Source: Adiantum capillus-veneris (lineage: Eukaryota; Streptophyta; Polypodiopsida; Polypodiales; Pteridaceae). From it: a stretch of DNA of 64,000 nucleotides. The stretch spans positions 90,853,025 through 90,917,024 of the forward strand of contig CM043958.1 in assembly GCA_014529385.2 (NCBI GenBank). The letters run 5' to 3'. Every line of letters begins with the position of its first letter. Within the stretch, counting starts at the first letter, position 1. This document shows, piece after piece, positions 15,976 to 27,996 of this stretch. The notes under the pieces were generated by a model. It searched no databases and had not been told where the DNA came from. It saw only the letters and a program-made list of their open reading frames with translations. A program made the translations under genes and the position numbers.

Positions 15976-17206
15976 CTTTATGAAGGCCCTGGGCAGGAGA
16001 GTGGATCGAGAAATGTATGCACATGATGGATTTTTTTACCAAGGGTGTGCTGCCAGGTGCTAAATTGGATGGTGGCCTCATGTGTCCGAAGTGATGGTTT
16101 TGTGTGCCAAAATGTGATGCTTGATGTGCTCTATAAGCTGGTCTAGACGGCTCGTCAAACGGAGCCCGGATGTGCAAGATATGGGAAGTTGAAGTGGGAT
16201 GCGTTTGCAGATCCTTGCCGGATTGGGCGGGCATAGGTGGTTGGTCAAGGTGGGTGTGAAATGATACTTGGGAAGTCCTCGAGTTGTGTAGCACATAGGT
16301 CTTTTCGGATTGAAAATCAGGCTTCTGGATGCAAAGTTATGGACAATCAAGTTTTGACAGGGGTCAATTTCAAGGCGGTTGGGCCACATTGGGAAACGTG
16401 CCATTTGGTGTTTTCTCGAGCTCGCCAGGTGTCTGGTGGATAGCATGCAACATCTGACGCTAGTCGAAGTCGACGACACCTGAATCGGAGTCCGGAGCAT
16501 GGAGATATGCTTGGCCGAGGTTGACAGTTCTGTGAGGTCCCCACCCCGCCGTATCAAACAACGGATCTGATGGTGAACCTGGTGGCCACTAGATCTATAG
16601 CGGAAGCAACAATGTGGTTCAGGGTTCAACTAGTGGACGATCTCTCATCACAAAGTGAGTCGAGTTTGAGCCTACTAGTAATGAGATCTAGCTCCACCTC
16701 GTAGGGGAAGCGTACTTAAACTATTTAGCGATCCTAAGACCTACCTTCCAAGAGGAGAGAAACCCCGAGTGCCTTTTTTCCCATGTTTCAGAGGCACGTA
16801 CTCTCGAGATTTCACCGCTCTAGGGGCAATGAGTATTACTAGTATCGATTTAAACACTATGGGGACAGAGAGTTCCCGACCAATCGGGACCACCCATCTC
16901 GTAGGCATTGGCAACCTGAGCCAAACCCCCACTTTCCACCCCCACACTCACACTTCCTTGTGTGACCTAATTACTACCACAAAGGTTGTTCAACATAGAC
17001 ATTCCTTGTTTTAATTCCGAAGCACATTGTTCGTTAAGATAGCCCTTCAACCAGTATTGCAAACAACACCAAGACAGTATTCTAGTAAAAATTCTACTCA
17101 AACTTATTCAGTAAAATTCCAATGTTCTGGAGGTACAACATCCCCCCTCCAGCGAGAGTTTACTCCTCCCGTTGTCGCCTAGCTGCCCATACAACTAGGT
17201 ATGTCC

Positions 17207-17320
17207 ACCGCATAGAAAGCACGACATGGATATTCCCACCGCTTAACCAGCAGACGTGGGTTCCCACCGCTTAACCAGCAGTCGTGGGTATCCACCGCTT
17301 AACCAGCAGTCGTAGATTCA
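17207..17320 (+). repeat. 28-bp tandem repeat, about four units
   Basis: The core CCACCGCTTAACCAGCAG starts at 17236, 17264 and 17292, an exact 28-bp period, with a more degenerate unit at 17207. A further echo (CCCTTAACCAGGAACT) follows near 17326. Confidence 0.75.
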
Positions 17321-17578
17321 AGAGCCCTTAACCAGGAACTCTGCCCCCTGTGATCAGGAGGGGGTTCATGACTAATTCAACATTGGAAATAGAATGAACA
17401 TGCCGAGCGAAATTTTCCCTAGCAGACATTCTTTCCTATTGCAAACAGCATTCCCATCAATCATTTCCTTCCTACTTTAGAACTTAATGTACAATGCTTT
17501 CAATGCCGAGGTTTCCGTCGGATTTCTCCAACATGTTTGGGGATATGAGCATTCCTAACTAGCGTATGCAATGTTAGT

Positions 17579-17749
17579 TTAAACAACTTGAATAAAAATA
17601 TGATCTACCTCTTCCCCTTCTTCATCGATGGCCTGTGAGATGGCCGGTATTTGTTCCTCCATGGGAGCCTTCCCCTTCCCATTGACATTGCTTGTTCCTG
17701 CCTCGCGATCGTGGGCACCACGGAAGCGAGTCCTCTTAACCGGGGCCAT
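17579..17749 (-). CDS. Short hypothetical ORF (56 aa)
   Basis: Begins with ATG (17749-17747), MAPVKRTRFRGA, followed by a charged, Gly/Glu-rich sequence. It could be the start of a retrotransposon gag, since such basic N-termini are common there, but nothing downstream supports this. It could equally be a chance ORF. No membrane segment or signal peptide is evident. Confidence 0.2.
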   Translation of the reverse strand: MAPVKRTRFRGAHDREAGTSNVNGKGKAPMEEQIPAISQAIDEEGEEVDHIFIQVV

Positions 17750-18353
17750 TTCTCACTACTTTAAATGATTAGCTTGGAGAAAGAGCTAAGGTTCTCAAGC
17801 ATCATAACAGTCCAATGGGTAGATTAGTGACATTAATTAATCCCTCCTATATGATAGATCTAGATTTTTCATAAAGCAATCATTAAGGATGGCACATAAT
17901 CCTATGGGAATCGGCTCTAAGATAATTATTCGGCTTACATGATCAAGAATAATTAGGATTTCACTATTGGAATTACCAGAGAATTGGATTATATATTATT
18001 AAACTATTTCCTAGCAATTAGATGATGCAGATTTACCCTATGCATATGTGTGAGGAAAAACCAATTCTTAGAGACTTAATGACGGATTAATTTCTCCTTA
18101 ATTACGTCTTAATGCATAAGAGAAATGAATTCAATTAAGCTACAATGTTAATGAGTGATTACAATAGTGATTCTCTTCAATCTGCACAAATACTAGCTTG
18201 CCAATTAATTACTATGCTATCTAGAGAGAGAAGATTCTGATAATTATGCTCTAATCATTAATCGAGAGTGAAGAATGGCTGATAATTCAGCTATGGAATG
18301 ATGATTACATAATAGAGTACGAATAAGGAGAATTTAGAGAGTAGTCATAGAGA

Positions 18354-19141
18354 TTTTCTGTTAAGTATGGAGCATGATTTACCCTTGTAATTTTCTGTGG
18401 TAAAAGCGCACATTTGTAAGGCCCCCATTATGAGGAGAAGCCATTGTGCGTGAAGGAAAATCACTCACCGGAAACCAAAATTTTCACGGACAAGAATCAG
18501 GGGCAACTTTAAAGGCCTCGGGGGCGGAGGCCCCCGAGACTTTTCCCCCCCGGAATATTCTTTTTCGCCGGAATATTATGGCCGGACGGTGGCCGGAATG
18601 TGGTTGGAAAACAACCGGTCGGTTGGCCGGTGGCCCGTAGTCAATGGCCGATGGCCGGTGGTCGGAAGTCAATGGCTGGTGGCCGGTGGCCGAATTCAAA
18701 AGCGGACTTGTCTTCTCAAGGGCGGCCACACATGGGTGGATTGGAGGGTCCGATTTGGACTTATTCGCACAAGGGCAACTACACATGGCTGTCTCTCATA
18801 AGAGAGGGCAGCCCTTTTGGCCTATAAAAGGAGGCCATTTCTACACACATTTCATAGTGTGAAGTTGATGCAACAAGGTGAGTGTGAGGTGGTGAGAGTG
18901 AAGCAAGGCGGGAGCTCCATTAAGGGTATAATCCCTTTGTAAACTACTTCTTGTTTTGAAGTACTAAAGCCATTGAGTGGCTGCTTTCCCGTGGACGTAG
19001 CCCACATTGGGTGAACCACGTATATCGTGTGTACTCTCTCTCTCTCTCTACTCTATAATCTTGTGTATGTAAATCCGTCTCTCTCCAGTAAGTAATCTAC
19101 TCAATTATCTATTTAGCTACGTCTTATTTCCTAACATTTTC
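18354..19141 (+). mobile_element. Solo Copia-1 LTR with perfect TSD
   Basis: A 778-bp LTR (18359-19136, TGTTAAGTATGG to TTTCCTAACA) is flanked by identical TTTTC on both sides (18354-18358 and 19137-19141). No internal Copia-1 sequence adjoins. This is the expected product of recombination between the two LTRs of a complete insertion. TATA box at 18833-18840 and a CT run near 19035-19049. Confidence 0.92.
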
Positions 19142-19395
19142 GGCTAGGAATAGGCATAATGTACGAGAAATTTTGATGGTAGAGAAAGGGATTTTCAGAT
19201 GGAATTAATTAAACTGTCGTTACCGTGATTAAGAGATAGTAATCTTCTCGATTTTCTGATCTAATCGAGCTTCTTGAGATGAAAATTCGGCAGCACCTCC
19301 CTCCTAGCTTCTTCTTCAATAGGTGTATGATCCGGCAACACCTTCCCAATGTATGTGGGTGTGTGTGTATGCACTGTGTGTGTGTGTGTGATCAT

Positions 19396-19457
<62 letters not shown>

Positions 19458-20259
19458 GTCTTTAAATAGGCTCCTACAGGCTGAAAATCGATCTGGGTTG
19501 CTAAATGCATATGGGAGCTTCTCTAGTTAAGCATGGCAAGTCCAGTTCTCTGCCCACCAAGTGTCAGGTTGGCTTGGTTAACTGGTTCTAAGACTGAGTT
19601 GCAGGCTTGGAATCTTTCCCAAGACTCCCACAAAGCAAGAGGGCGCCCCCTAGCTGCTAAAGCTGATCTCGAGTGGCCTGGGACCTGTTCCCACACAGTC
19701 CCGGGCCCCCGGTACCTCCTCGGACAATTTTTAGGAAATTTAGTTCTAGGCTAAAACGAGTCATACGAGTCGGATTTTGATGCCGAAAATTGCTATACGA
19801 AGCTCTAACTAAGGCGTACTCGCCCGAGTACCTGCCATATTTAGCAGCCCCCGGGGTCCGAAAATGCATTTTTTTCAAATTCGGGGTACAGGTGCAGATT
19901 TTCGAGACGGTCAAAACTAGAAGGGTCGGGTGACCAAAAACTTACTATTTTTGGAAAATTTTCATAGAAATTATTTTAATTCACATTTCGAAGCTTTATA
20001 ACATTCTAAACATCATGGCACTGACAGAATCTGGAAAACTGCTAAAAATAGTAACTTATTCCATTATGATTATTTCATGGTACAAGGGTGTTCCTTTTGA
20101 TCGGAGTCAGAGACCTTACAAGTTCGTAGGGAACGTTGGAGAGGGGGAATGGGGAACACACCCGACACACAAACATCTGCCCCTATATAGCTCAGGGTAT
20201 TCACAGCACCCCTGTCCTCTCAAAAACACGTTCAAAAAAGATGATTCACACTAGCAGGG
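19142..20259. other. Unassigned stretch with (GT)n
   Basis: Contains (GT)n at about 19399-19454. 19520-19960 reads like retroelement non-coding sequence (GC-rich, many stops). No ORF has recognisable domains. Confidence 0.4.
19399..19454 (+). repeat. (GT)n microsatellite
   Basis: About 28 uninterrupted GT units, preceded by a shorter interrupted GT run from about 19358. Confidence 0.95.
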
Positions 20260-21830
20260 CCTCGCCTGCACTTCGGTCAACGCACACACGCTTTGCACAA
20301 TCCTCAGAAAGCTACCACACCGATATTGTCCGCTTCCAGCTCTTCCACAACTCAACACCTCTCTCTCTTTCTCTCTCACACACATAGAAGGCCCGAGGGG
20401 GCGCACACGCTCACACACACCGGCACCACACACCCTGGAGACGAGCAAAGAAGAAAGGGGGGAAGGGGGGAAAGACGACGCCAAAACTGACAATGAAAGC
20501 TTCTCCTTCAAAACAAAAACACGTGTACAAAATCCATATGGCCTGCTCTTGGTCGCAACAAGGCCATCACCTGCTTCACATAGAGGGGCACACACCTCCC
20601 TCGCCACTTGACCACGTCGGCACACACATTGACGAGAGAATTCAACTATGGCTTCGCTTCGACATCAGCCTTTCCTCTTGGTAGCCTTCGTTGGCTCCCT
20701 CTTCTTATGAGCCCTCGTGCTCTCGGATTGCTTCACGGACCACACTTCACCATCGTGGGTTCCGACTGTCGAGCACACCCGAAAGCCCCTTCCCTTTCTC
20801 TTCTGTGGGCTGCCTCCTTTGCCAGGACCTCGCTCCTTCGACCTGCATCACGAACAACGCGTGCGCTGGCCTTGATCGCCGAACGCACAAAAAAACCCTC
20901 CTTTCCTCCTCTTCCTCCTTCTTCCCCAAGCCCAAGGAGCCAAAAAACTCGAAACCGCTACCCCCTCCACTTTTCTTTTTCTTCCTCTTCTTTTCCAAGG
21001 CTAAGAAAAAAGTTTCCTTCTTTGGCGGTAGCGCCCTGGCACCAGTGCCGTTGGGATTTCTTTTATGAGTTAGGGTAAAGGGGCCAATATAAGGCCACCT
21101 AAGGAAGGCGAAGAATTGCACTCAGTGTACACAACAATTTGCAGCTTGGGAGGGCGCGATCAAAAGCTCAACACAAGGGCTATCTAGGATAGTAAGGCCA
21201 ACTTGAATGGTGCGACACAGAAGCGGTACGACACAATTCAAAATTCCATGTGTAACAAAAACGATTGTGGAAAGGGAGACGCCGCGGGGTGTATATAGTG
21301 CATTGTGGCCAACAAGGCTCGATCTTGATATTGAACGATCAGGATTGCACCCAACTCTCGGCTAACCAGTACATCATCCGTTAGCTCGTGTTCTTCTTTT
21401 GGAGGAAACTTGTACAAGTAAAGGGGCCTGCCGCGTTTTTGGACTGAAACCAGGCAAGCTATTGGCCCCTTTACCCTAAGTCCTTTTGCTTTGCTTTTGA
21501 GAAAACTACACCAAAGTCAAGGGGTCACCCTTTTCCCTTTTGAATTTATAGCCAAGGATTTTTTTGCACCTATTTCCCATGGTGCCAGTGTTCACTGCTC
21601 ACAACACAACCAGGGCTTGCCATCCAAATTTTCCGACTATGTTGCACGGGAGATCCATTTGCCGGCCCCAAAATCCTTGCGCTTCCCCAGCATTCCGTAC
21701 CATGGCCTCCAAAAACATGTCCAAAGACGGGGAAAACCACTTGATCCTTTTTCGCTGTCACCACTTGCCAACTTGAACTGGGCCCATCTCGATGTCCATA
21801 ACTCCGATCAGTGATTCGCAAATTTTGGCT
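20260..21830 (+). repeat. Left arm of diverged inverted duplication
   Basis: Several blocks match, in inverted orientation, the stretch 22369-23450: the AAGGGGGGAAGGGGGG/AGACGACG block (20450-20480 against 23150-23120), the 'CTTCTTCCCCAAG..CCAAGGAGCC' block (20915-20945 against 22830-22795), and the GACTATGTTGCACGGGAGAT block (21637-21656 against 22500-22480). A 400-bp stretch (about 21080-21480) is present only in this arm. Small ORFs here are probably not coding. Confidence 0.6.
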
Positions 21831-22368
21831 GAACCCCCATGTTGCATGCGATTTTCCAGGACTTGAGTGAGCTCAAAAATATCTTTCTCAACACGCCTAT
21901 GGACGTGGCCCGATGAGCATTTACCCGACCCCCGGTAAATATTCCACAGGCCATACTTGCCCGTCTGAGCTCCGAATGGCAATCCGAAAAGAGCGGCATG
22001 CTCCACAGCTCAAGCTTTACACGTGTATCCACTTATCCTAGTTTTGCCACCTGTCTGTACCTGCCCTGTCCGTCGGAACCTGCTAGGCCTTCTAACTTTG
22101 GACTGGCATATCTTTCACACCAAAGCTCGGTTTGACGAGCCGTCAGGACGAGCTTCTAGAGCATCTTGAACACCACATTTTGGGGCACATTCCACGCATC
22201 TCGAACACTTTGACCTACAGTCCCAATCAGCCCACTTCGAAGGTCCCCTGGCCTAAAAAAACACTTTAAGCATACATTTCCACATCCACTCTCCTGCCCA
22301 GGGTCTTCATACCTACTTTAGCCCTTTGCCATGCACCTGTTAGCACCCTTTGCATTGCATAGCACACT

Positions 22369-23450
22369 TTATAGCGCGGACCAACTTTGGTTGCACCAAC
22401 GTGGATGATCGGATGCTTTTCTCGATGTTTGAGACACGCCGTTTGAAGCTATCGAGGCATCATGATGGGGAGCCGACAGGTGGATCTCCCATGTGACATA
22501 GTCGAAGAGCTGATGGGCGAGCCCGAGCACGCGTAGCACTGATGGTACGTGAATCACATGTTTGAGGCTTTTTTGTTTTGTAAAGGTCAAAAAACAAAGT
22601 GTGGCTGGACTAAAAGGGAAGGAAGAAAAAGTGAACTTCAAGGCTAATTTAATGAAGGGAAGCTGGAGTAAGGGAAAAAAGCCCAAGGCACAGTGGCTCC
22701 AGGCGTCACTGCAAAAGAAGATTTTTTTTCTTTTTGGGGGGGGGGAGGGGGGGAACAAGGAAGAGAGAAGGGCAGCGGCTTGGAGTTTTCGTGGGCTCCT
22801 TGGCTTCTTCTTGGGAAAAAAAGAGGACGAGAGAAGAAGGAGGAAGATCCTCATACGCTCGGGCTCGGCAGTCGAAGCCGAGAGGCATGGTCCGTGAAAC
22901 GACGCGAAAAGAACAAGCACTTTGCAAAGGAAAAGACCTTCGAGGGTTCGGTCGTTAGAAGTTGGGGAAAGCTCACGAGGAGCAGGTCTTATGGAAACCT
23001 TTGTGTATGGTTGTGTAGCGGGGCTTGCCCTTTGTGCTTTTTTTTGGTTTGCACGGCAACGGTGTTGTACCTATTTCTGGTGTGAATGAAGAAGAGAAGC
23101 CCCCATTGCAGTTGATTTTGACGTCGTCTCGCCCCCCTTTCCCCCCTTCTCTTCTGCTCTCGTGTGTGCGCGTGCGGGCGTGTCGGCAAGTGTGTGCCGC
23201 CCCGACGAAGTGTTGCAGAGAGAGAGAGAGTGCGTGTGGTGTTTTGAGCGTGTGGGAGAGGATAAAAGCTACTGCATTGAGGTGCGCGGGTTGTGTGAGT
23301 TAGTGTGTGTCTATGTGAGCGCATGTGCGCGCGTGGTTTGGTGAAAAGAGCTAGTCGAAGGTGCTCGCAAAGTGGATTGGGGTGCAGTGTGTGCCCTGGG
23401 CTATAGGAGGCATTCTGTGCAGGCGCGCTGGGCGTGCTCTCCATTCCCCC
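22369..23450 (-). repeat. Right arm of diverged inverted duplication
   Basis: Partner of 20260-21830, reverse orientation, with an intervening ~540 bp. A 183-codon minus-strand ORF (22920-22369) covers part of it. Its composition (Phe/Ser/Pro/Lys-rich) follows the pyrimidine-rich DNA, and the corresponding stretch of the left arm is not read in one frame, so I do not call a gene. Poly-G at 22736-22753. Confidence 0.6.
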
Positions 23451-23640
23451 TCTCCAATGCTCATACAAATCATGGAGAAGATAGAGGAGGTATTCTTAGC
23501 GAGCATGATCCCTTAGTCGAAGGGGGAGGGAGGAGTTGACCAACACCAAATAACATCCTCTTCATCTTGCTAAGTTTGTGTGGATTTGTGGAGCATTTCA
23601 CGTCTCTGTGTGGTGGTTGCAACCAAGTATGCCATTGATT

Positions 23641-23641
<1 letters not shown>

Positions 23642-23682
<41 letters not shown>
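23642..23682 (+). repeat. (CT)n microsatellite
   Basis: About 20 uninterrupted CT units. No mobile element is recognised around it. Confidence 0.95.
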
Positions 23683-23685
<3 letters not shown>

Positions 23686-24344
23686 AAGACACCTGCAATC
23701 GATGCCATTGACGTTTTTTTTGGGAGCTTCGGTTCATAAGCAAGCACCTGATTTGGGGTGAGAGGATCAAAAGTTAACCCTCCAAACCCACTAAGGGTGC
23801 ATACAAACCCCATGGGTCTTTGATTGCATGAGTGTGAAAACAATGGGAGGTTTCTTTGTATCCAGAGGATCGACCATCAAGGCAATATGCTAATTGCAAG
23901 TGCTTCGAATTCTCTGGCAAGGCTTGCAAGTTTTGGGCAACTTCATTTTAAAGTTTTTTGGAGTACTTATTGAATATTTGATATATATCTTCCCACAATT
24001 AAAGTTACTATGAGTTATTTACCGGCTTCTACTACTTATCCAACAAGGCTTGGTCGTTGGCTACTTTTGAAATCCATAATTGTCATCAAAAGGTGATTTC
24101 GGCAAGCTATGTGGACTTTTTGGTGGGATCAATTGCCATGTATTGTCACAACTTCTCTTCTATTTTCACGGGTGAAGTTTGCCAAAAGCAATTTTTGATA
24201 CAAGGTATTTTGTTTTCCTTTGCAAGCACATCATGTTTACACCATGGATTTGGACAAGGACATGCATTATAGTCTTGATTTTGAAAACCCTACACCAGTT
24301 TTGCCTTTCTTTTTTTTTTTTTTTTTTGTTTCTCATGAAAGGTT

Positions 24345-26300
24345 CCCGCATGACAATTGGCATGGAAGATAGCATTGAACTTCTTAATATGCAAGAATTT
24401 AGGGTAGTGCAAACAAGAATGCCTATTTTAGAGCCAAATTTTGCACAATTGAATGCGAATGTGAGCAAAATATATGGCTTGCTTATGCAATTCATGCAAT
24501 ATTAAGCCAAGAGACTAGTTAATGAGTGGACTAGGGTTTCTTCAGCCCCCATGTTGGAATAAACACCCTCGGTCTTTGCAAGAGCAAGGCTCCAATGTAG
24601 AGGGGTTTCCCTTTCTCTCTCAAAAAGAGGTGGATGACTTGTTAAAAAATATTAAGCCACCAACCTTTCGAGGGGAGGAAAAGGAGCGCAACAAGGATAC
24701 TATGAATATATTCTTGAGCAATTGGGATAGTATTCACGATCTCAGACGAACTCCGAATGCAAATAAGGCACTGCCAATAAGTCTAACACTAGAGGGTAAG
24801 GCCTACAAATGGTAGCCTGTCGCTCAAGGAGAAGGACAACATACCACAAACATGGGTGGCCTTTGAGGATCTGTTCAGAAAAGAAGTTCTGCCTACAAAT
24901 GAAGTGGGCAAAAAAATTGGACTGCATGGGTTCCCCTAGAGTAGTAAGTGCTCACCCTGGGTCATATGGCATGGACACCCATATGACCCATGGTATAAGT
25001 GCTTCCCCTAGAGTCCTCTTCTCAATTTTCCAATGTGGAAGTAACACACATCAAAGCACTGCATGAGTACTGTATTACGACCTCCATGTGGCAACCGACC
25101 TTTGGTCCACATGAGTTGGTGCATAATCATGGGTTTATCTAAGGTCACAAGGTGAGAATCCTCGTAGATGATGCTGCTTCACACAATTTCATTAGGTTAT
25201 AAGCTAGTGAAACGGTTCAATTCGTCCTAGACCCCCCCGAGGGATTCACCATGAAAAACTTACCGCACCACGTAAGTGCAGGGGAGGAGGTTTTTTTTAC
25301 AAGTTACATAAGCATATAAGCTAGGGGCAAACCCCCAATAATTTATCTCTCAAGCTTAAAAATAAGGGAGGGGGTATCAATTTTTTTGGGGGGGGGAGGG
25401 GGGGACTCACCCGGGCTGATTACTTGTAACAATTGGTTAGCGATGTGCACTAGAACTCAGATGAGTTTAGGGGAAGTTTTTTTACAGGTCACATATAAAA
25501 TTTTGCATCATTCAGGTCATAGATAAGGGTTCAGGTCAAGGGTTGATTTACACCAACTTTGGATGGGTCAGAATTGGACGAGTAGGTAGAGTGCCGCATG
25601 ATTGGGCACATAGTTTGAAAGTCAAACTAAGACACATCGAGGGCACATCTAGTTGTCATTAGAAGTGGTGTCTTAGTACGTTACCAGTCACTATGCTACA
25701 CACTCTTTGACAATTTTTACTCAATTAGATTATGTGAGACCTAAAATTTATATGTAAGATACAGCTATGATAGTTTTCTTCATTGACTGTCGTATAAGCG
25801 TAGAAAGGGGGGTCATATTCCCTAATATGAGTCGTATATAGGGGTTTTATCAAAATTGTCCGCTCGCAGGTGGCGTCCCGTTTTGTATATAGAGTGAATC
25901 CCCCAGGTAGACCCCTAGTTCTCACCCCTCCAAGGTGGCCATGATTAACGACTATGATGTTGAGGTGTGGGATACACAAGAAAAGGGTGTACCATTGAAA
26001 ATTCAATGGTATCATACGTCATTGACTTTTCAACTCATGAATATGGATCAGGCACATGTGGTACTAAGTCAAGAGTGGTTATACGAGCTAGGGTCCTCAT
26101 TAAAGCATACCTATGAGCATAATAGTTTGATGTTTGAATCCAATGGTGTACACCTGTTGCTATTTGGAAAAAAGGGTGTGCCTTTCTCACCACTAATTTG
26201 TACAATCAAGCTTATGAAGTTCTCTTCTCAAGATGAATTAGAAGAACTCTTTTTGTGTTACTCGTTGTGCTATTTTTTGTTGAATGCTGACAATGGTTGA
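24345..26300 (+). pseudogene. Gypsy-type gag-protease remnant
   Basis: Plus-strand pieces keep gypsy order. 24345-24500 encodes a helical gag N-terminus. 24640-24815 has the gag core start 'KPPTFRGEE' to 'LEGKAYKW'. A frameshift leads to 'VAFEDLFRKEVLP' (about 24855-24890), typical of the retrotransposon gag domain. 25157-25192 reads ILVDDAASHNFI, the retropepsin active-site segment with DDA in place of D-[ST]-G, so the catalytic motif is lost. 25944-26180 encodes the protease C-terminal part (FQLMNMDQ, then VVLSQEWLYELGSS). RT and later domains are not seen. Differs from Gypsy-A and Chromo-1. Confidence 0.65.
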
Positions 26301-26789
26301 GTAAATGATGATGTCTCAATGCCACATTCTTCTCATTCTTCTCTTCCAACTCTTGCCACTTCTCTATTACCAAAACAAGAAAATGTTGCTAGTAAATTGT
26401 TAGCGGATTGACCGAATAGGCACCCACTTGGCCGCACGTGTATCCAGACACCACATTTGTACTCTGTTATTTTTCCAATCTAGTGCAGCTACACTGTGTG
26501 TAAATCGTAATTTCAGAGTAGCAGGTCAATTTTCTGAGTTGTAATTTTATCATGGTATCTATAAAGGCCCGTGTGAGTCGGCCATTGGCCATTTATAAAG
26601 CCCTAGGTATAAAGGTCAATAACTTCAATGTGAAAAGGAGGCTTATCTTTTGAAGAGAAGAAAGCTCTGTTGTACGAACAATCAAGCGACTAAGAAGCCC
26701 CAACTTGTAATCAATATAACTAATGATTGTGTTATCCATTTTCAGTTTTGAAGCTTGCATTGTGTTCCTCTCTCTTTGCTCCTTCAATC

Positions 26790-26974
26790 TGAAGGAGTAC
26801 GAGCGGAAGTGCGACGCGAGAGAGAGTGCAAGAAGAAGAGCACGACGATATATTGAGCTCGCTCTACTGTAATGTTAAGAGCATAGTGATTAGGTTTTAA
26901 CAAAATAATATGTGTACATACCTGGCGGCCCGCCCACTTACCTGGGCGACCACATTGGGCCTTATACCCCAACA
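26790..26974 (-). repeat. Copia-2 3' LTR
   Basis: 185 bp, about 90 % alike to 31754-31945 by eye. Short for a plant copia LTR. Confidence 0.88.
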
Positions 26975-27102
26975 ACCTCCCACTTAAAGTCCAATGTGGT
27001 ACTTTAAGTGTGAGAAAAGCTACTATACAAGCTAATATACAAGAGATGTAGAGAAGTGATGTACTACCCTACACCTACCCTACAACTAACTGTACCCTAC
27101 AC

Positions 27103-27996
27103 CTACCCTACACCTAACTGCTTGCGAAATGGCGCAAAGCTCTCTAAGGGAAGTCCTTTTGTAAGTAGATCAATAGGATTTTCTGTGGTGTGAACTTTGA
27201 CAAGCTGAAGTTGCTTATCCTCGAGCATTTCCCTGATGAAATGATACTTCACATCCACATGCTTTGTCTTTGAGTGATAAACTGGATTGCGAGCCAATTG
27301 TATAGCACTTTGACTATCACAATATAACACAGGCATCTCTTCTTTGATTCCCAAATCTGTTACTAGTCGATTAAGCCAAATTGATTCTTTGCATGCCTCT
27401 GATGCTACAACATATTCAGCCTTGTAGTATACTAAGTAACACAATCTTGTAATCTAGAACGCCATGATACTGCTCCACCAGCCAATGTAAATACATACCC
27501 TGACGTACACCTTCGGTTGTCAAAGTCACCTGCATAATCTGAGTATGTAAAACCCTTTACACTTAGCTCCTGACTTCCATAGCATATGCACATACTCTTT
27601 GTAGCTTTCAGGTATCTCAATATTCCTTTCATTGCCTCCCAATGTTTCTTGCCTGGGTTTGACATGTATCGACTTACTACTCCCAATGCAAATGCAATGT
27701 CTGGGCGAGTAGCAATCATTGCATACATCAAACTACCCACTGCAGACGCATATGGAATCTTATCCATTTCAGCCTGTTCTTCCTCAGACACAGGAAAATC
27801 TTGTTTGCTAAGTTTCACATATGGTGGCAATGGAACACTCAATGCCTTTCCCTTCTCCATATTGAAACGTTGCAAAACCTTGTCAATATACTCTATTTGA
27901 GATAACCAAATCAACTTCTTTGATCTGTCTCTCTCAATGCGCATACCAAGTATATGACTTGCCTCACCCATGTCTTTCATGTGAAACGATTTTGCT
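27103..27996 (-). pseudogene. Copia-2 RT C-terminus and RNase H
   Basis: Minus-strand ORFs 27980-27432 and 27444-27103 encode, in order, the end of the copia RT ('FHMKDMGEASHILGM', 'YASAVGSLMYAMIATRPDI', 'WEAMKGILRYLK') and the RNase H domain ('YCDSQSAIQLARNPVYHSK', 'KHVDVKYHFIREML', 'IDLLTKGLP'). They join through a short frame change near 27440. The catalytic YVDD part of RT is missing because sequence homology stops at about 27996. It ends close to the polypurine tract and LTR as expected for copia. Confidence 0.88.

Larger units (their letters stand above)
15976..18358. other. Unassigned stretch between Copia-1 copies
   Basis: Moderate-GC sequence without recognisable TE proteins. A four-unit 28-bp minisatellite lies at 17207-17320 and a short minus-strand ORF at 17579-17749. 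The block 16630-17400 has the look of LTR or leader sequence, but I see no matching partner in the window. Confidence 0.4.

Noticed and set aside
17200-17340. CRISPR-like array
   Set aside because: Adjacent 28-bp units without unique spacers; this is a minisatellite in a plant genome.
22369-22920. 183-codon minus-strand ORF as a gene
   Set aside because: Composition follows pyrimidine-rich DNA, the duplicated arm does not keep the frame, and no domain is recognisable.
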